Part shown: positions 60,970-64,000 of the stretch, piece by piece | How the letters are laid out: each line of letters begins with the position of its first letter | Numbering within the stretch: position 1 is the first letter of the stretch | Assembly (NCBI GenBank): GCA_026745465.1 | Contig: JACYXH010000001.1 | Coordinates: forward strand, 1,240,501 to 1,304,500 | Direction of reading: 5' to 3' | From: Lota lota | Taxonomy: Eukaryota > Chordata > Actinopteri > Gadiformes > Lotidae | DNA length: 64,000 nt | Notes under the pieces: model-generated | The model's input: the letters and a program-made list of their open reading frames with translations, nothing else | Database searches by the model: none | Told to the model about the DNA's origin: nothing | Made by a program: the position numbers and the translations under genes

Positions 60970-60995
60970 ACACTACTTTAGTGATTGTGCCTGCA

Positions 60996-61017
60996 CCATA
61001 TATATATACACAAATAC

Positions 61018-61060
<43 letters not shown>

Positions 61061-61072
61061 AATACATTTATA
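60996..61072. repeat. TA-rich microsatellite
   Basis: TATATA runs are interrupted by two copies of TACACAAATACATTTATATA. Confidence 0.9.
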
Positions 61073-61923
61073 TATAGATGAAGAGTTAGTTTGCAAAAAC
61101 AGATATCTCCGTTTTTATAAATTTTCATAAATCATGTTTTATTGTGCATTACAAGTAATAATCAAACTGCAGTTGGGTTGTTTTGATTAAGTAAAAATAA
61201 CTCAACAAAATGCAGGTAATTTAAACTTAACAAAATTTAACTTTATTGAAAATGTTTTTATATTTATATGTTAAAAGTCGATTTTTGGGCAAAAGCAGAT
61301 AACTCCACATTTCATGTTTCAGAGTTAAACGAAGCCATGGCTTTTAAGCGCAATATTTAACATTCAATAACTTAAAACAAGTAGGTAAAGTGCAGAACAT
61401 TGCATTAAAAGTATCACAGTATTCAGTTTAATGTTTCACAGTATTCACTTTAACTCAGTATTCAGTGTCAAATTAGTATTCTGTGTGAGTCAATATCAGT
61501 TTTGAGTATTTCAGTCTGTCACAATTAGTGGTGCAAAGTTCTGATCTTTTTTCAGATTCGGATTCCAGTATTCCTTGTAATCCAGTGTACAGCATTTTGG
61601 TGTGATCTAATATATTTATTCTCTTTTGCCAGCAACTTACTGTAAAATAGATTAAAAAAATAAATGCTGTAAATAGGATTAGAGCAACTAAAGGCACTGA
61701 GGCGCTGTAAATAACAGGCGTGGTTAAAACATTACATAAACATTATTTTACTGGTTGCTGCTGTAACAAGTAAAGTAATTAAGAAATAATCCTCAGAATG
61801 CTGTAAACATAAAACAAAACCAATTACAATATTTTCACAAAGAACAAGGCATTTATATTCATATATTAAGTCAATAAAGCCCAAAGTGCATACAAGACAG
61901 ATCATCTCCTGACATTCAACATC
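61073..61923. other. AT-rich interval with no gene
   Basis: No frame with protein character, no terminal repeat, no tRNA-like stretch. At 61427-61470 the phrase AGTATTCA(C/G)TTTAA is repeated three times. Confidence 0.6.
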
Positions 61924-61964
61924 TGTGTGTGTGTGTGTGTGTGTGTGTCTGTGTGTCGTGTGTT
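61924..61964. repeat. GT microsatellite
   Basis: A run of GTGTGT about 26 bp long followed by impure GT sequence up to the solo LTR. Confidence 0.9.
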
Positions 61965-62308
61965 TATCACGGTACAATGGCGGACTCAAATGCACGACTC
62001 GGACAGGGAATAATAGGTAAGATAATTTAATTATTCAAAGGAACAAAAATGGCAGGTAGACATCGTCGTCAGGAGTAAAACAATTGTCTGGTAACACTGG
62101 GAAAAACAAACACTAGGAATTGACTAGAAACACTGAGAAAAAACAAGCACTGGGAATAACGCTGGAACGAGTAACAAACGAACGAATACAATCTGGCACA
62201 GGAAAATGGAACGCGTGCGTATTTAAGCATGGGGACTGAGGAAGCTGATAAATTTCAAAATAAAACAGGAAGTGAAACAAAACCCAGAACAAAAGCAGGA
62301 ACATGACA
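61965..62308 (-). mobile_element. Solo LTR of the gypsy family seen in hAT
   Basis: From TATCACGGTACAA to GAACATGACA on the plus strand, a close match to the LTR at 10296-10619. GTGTT flanks it at 61960-61964 and 62309-62313. Near 62100-62155 there is an extra repeat of a CACTGGGAAAAACAA block. Confidence 0.92.
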
Positions 62309-62313
62309 GTGTT

Positions 62314-63478
62314 GTGTGTTGTGTGATAAATAGACTATGAACATTCAACTTCAGATTTGATGACAAGATAACAGTACCAACCCTTTTATGGCTTGTGAAT
62401 TTGAGATGAGATTTGCAGCATGACGATGTCCAACCGATAAAATGAATGTGAAGTGCAGTCAGGGTAATAAATCAGATCACTAAATTCTAGTCAACATTGA
62501 AGACTTTTGAAGATTTCTCAAGTGTATGTTGTAAGTACATACCATGTTCCGTTTATGTTTCATAAAGTAAGAAATGTGGCCCATTTTTGTGCAAATGTCC
62601 TTATCTACACTGGACTAGTTTTGTATGATTTGTAAAAAAAAACACATCAATTGCGTAAAACATAATCAGAAAAGTTACATCATACAACAAGAATTTGTCA
62701 CCTTGTTTACTGGATCTATTCTACCCAGTAAACAAAACAGATTTTTTTTTTTTGGTATGGTACTGTCAGTTCCATGTCGTTATATAAACTTGATTTCGAT
62801 TAAACTCTGCTTCTGCTTCTACTCTGCTGTGCAAGTCCAGCAATAAAATATTAATTTAAAAGGTATTCTGGTACTATGACGCTTCAGATATTTTCTTATG
62901 TCAAAAAGACCAAGGTAACTACCATTAGGGGCTGCACAGATGAGAACGTAAGGCTAGGCAGCAAAACAAATTGGTCACATTCATGGTTCCATTCAGGAAG
63001 GATACTAAGTCAACTATCGGTCACTCTTTTCCCATAACAGATAGGTTATGGCTACATTCAATTTGTTTTGTTGTAGAAATACTGAATGAGACAGGTTGTA
63101 TATTTTACTCAAGTCAATAGCCAGAGAAAGAAATGGTAGGGAGCAGTGTTCCATTGATGTAGTAGTAGTAGTGATAAGGAGACAACATATTATTTCTACT
63201 GTAATGCACATGTTATATGATATACAACAATTTGTATTTCTATTATTCTGCATATTGAACATATCAGATAGTTATTTTAAAATAGTTTAATAAAATAATT
63301 TATATAAGACATTTAGCCTGACCAGTTAAGAACAACACAAGTAAAACTGTCAATCAAATTATAGGTCAATGGTCATGCGACTGAAATGTAATGTTACATT
63401 TTAAACTAACCCTAAGTCAACTTAAAAGTTACATTAAATAATCAGTCCACAACTGACTATGTCAATGAAGGTGCACTC
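62314..63478. other. Interval with no recognised gene
   Basis: AT-rich sequence; small frames of 60-80 residues only, none with recognisable domains. Confidence 0.6.
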
Positions 63479-63740
63479 TGTGATGGAAAATGACTCAAGG
63501 CCCTATTCTGAGGTCAGCTCGCCTTAACTAGCTGGTTGAGATGTTCAAGTTGTTACGTGCACACTATAGAATGTCTGTTGCAACAATCTAACTCTTTGCA
63601 GCTCCCTGCCTCTCTTGCATTCCTGCTCTGTTCAAATGAAAGGACATTTCTTGCGTAAACCCTCGCTGTGTGGTTTTTACCCTGGCCTTTAGCTTGGACG
63701 TGTGCTACATAGTGATAATTTACTTCCTCTGGGTGTTAAG
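63479..63740 (+). mobile_element. Diverged LTR fragment of the ERV-1 family
   Basis: It starts TGTGATGGAAAATGACTCAA, matching the ERV-1 LTR start with few changes, then follows its blocks GAGGTCAGCT, GTGCACACTATA and CAGCTCCCTGCCT with growing divergence. U5 is not recognisable. It may be the U3 part of an old solo LTR. The last 260 bases of the window hold nothing I recognise. Confidence 0.75.
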
Positions 63741-64000
63741 TGGGCTTTTAGTGTCAATAATGCTGAAGATACTCTGATTCAACTACAAGCTTTGTTATGT
63801 TGATCCAACATCTTCTTAATCATGTTTGATCACAATAAGGAAAGGCTTTAAATATTTTATGACAAAACATTCCACAACATGTAATTACCCTTTCCACTGT
63901 GCCTCCCACGCTGTGTGGATTGGAGTCGACCAAAGTAAGTAACCATAACTACTGAAAATTACTCAATGTAATGTATAATGACTATAGTGACTGTATAATA

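Overview
The window looks like teleost (ray-finned fish) nuclear DNA made almost wholly of transposable elements. The families point to fish: Gmr1-like Ty3/gypsy elements with integrase ahead of reverse transcriptase, sushi-type chromoviruses, BEL/Pao elements, a Mag-like gypsy element, Tc1-like DNA transposons, a hAT element with a BED-type finger, an RNase H-bearing non-LTR element, and an endogenous retrovirus with a gamma-type Env. I recognised no host protein-coding exon and no intact tRNA or rRNA gene. The species cannot be named from the sequence. It reads like a pericentromeric or otherwise low-gene, insertion-tolerant region.

Layout, left to right. 1-2864 is a minus-strand BEL/Pao gag-protease remnant with a 54-bp coding minisatellite. 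3328-7850 is a 3'-truncated Gmr1-like element (Gmr1-A) with a solo LTR in its integrase. About 8060-11300 is a minus-strand hAT transposase split by a gag-protease gypsy element (8773-10619). 12198-26028 is Nest A: a short LTR element whose 5' LTR holds a minus-strand LINE (13238-25870), which holds a short chromovirus-type LTR element (13815-16232) and a full-length Gmr1-like element (Gmr1-B, 17528-22492). 26300-29114 is a 5'-truncated Gmr1-like element of a third family (Gmr1-C). 29543-30739 is a broken Tc1-like element. 30890-31650 is a LINE endonuclease fragment. 31790-33094 holds two retroviral fragments.

Nest B covers 33097-58992. A Tc1-like transposon carries in its left inverted repeat an endogenous retrovirus (ERV-1, 33301-57687). 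The ERV integrase core is replaced by a BEL/Pao element (about 40025-50291) that holds a nearly complete chromovirus with a chromodomain (44244-49514). The ERV 3' LTR holds a Mag-like gypsy element (53964-57632). Right of the nest are an inverted ERV LTR piece, a deletion derivative of Gmr1-B (59161-60969), microsatellites, a solo LTR (61965-62308) and a diverged ERV LTR (63479-63740).

The nesting is supported by target-site duplications read directly: GTATT for the outer LTR element of Nest A, CTCCCTGATT for the LINE, GTTTA and GTGAT for the two elements inside it, CATGG for the solo LTR in Gmr1-A, CTTCT for the element in hAT, ACCC for ERV-1, AAAGG for the chromovirus, CATTT for the Mag-like element and GTGTT for the right-hand solo LTR. 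These fix the relative order of many insertions. Nearly every coding region has a stop, a frameshift or a deletion. The best-preserved open frames are Gmr1-A gag, Gmr1-B protease-integrase, the chromovirus RT-RNase H and integrase-chromodomain frames, and BEL gag-protease. I found no new functional system. The unusual material is structural: deep datable nests, short LTR elements sharing a primer site with a full-length neighbour, coding minisatellites and templated inverted insertions.
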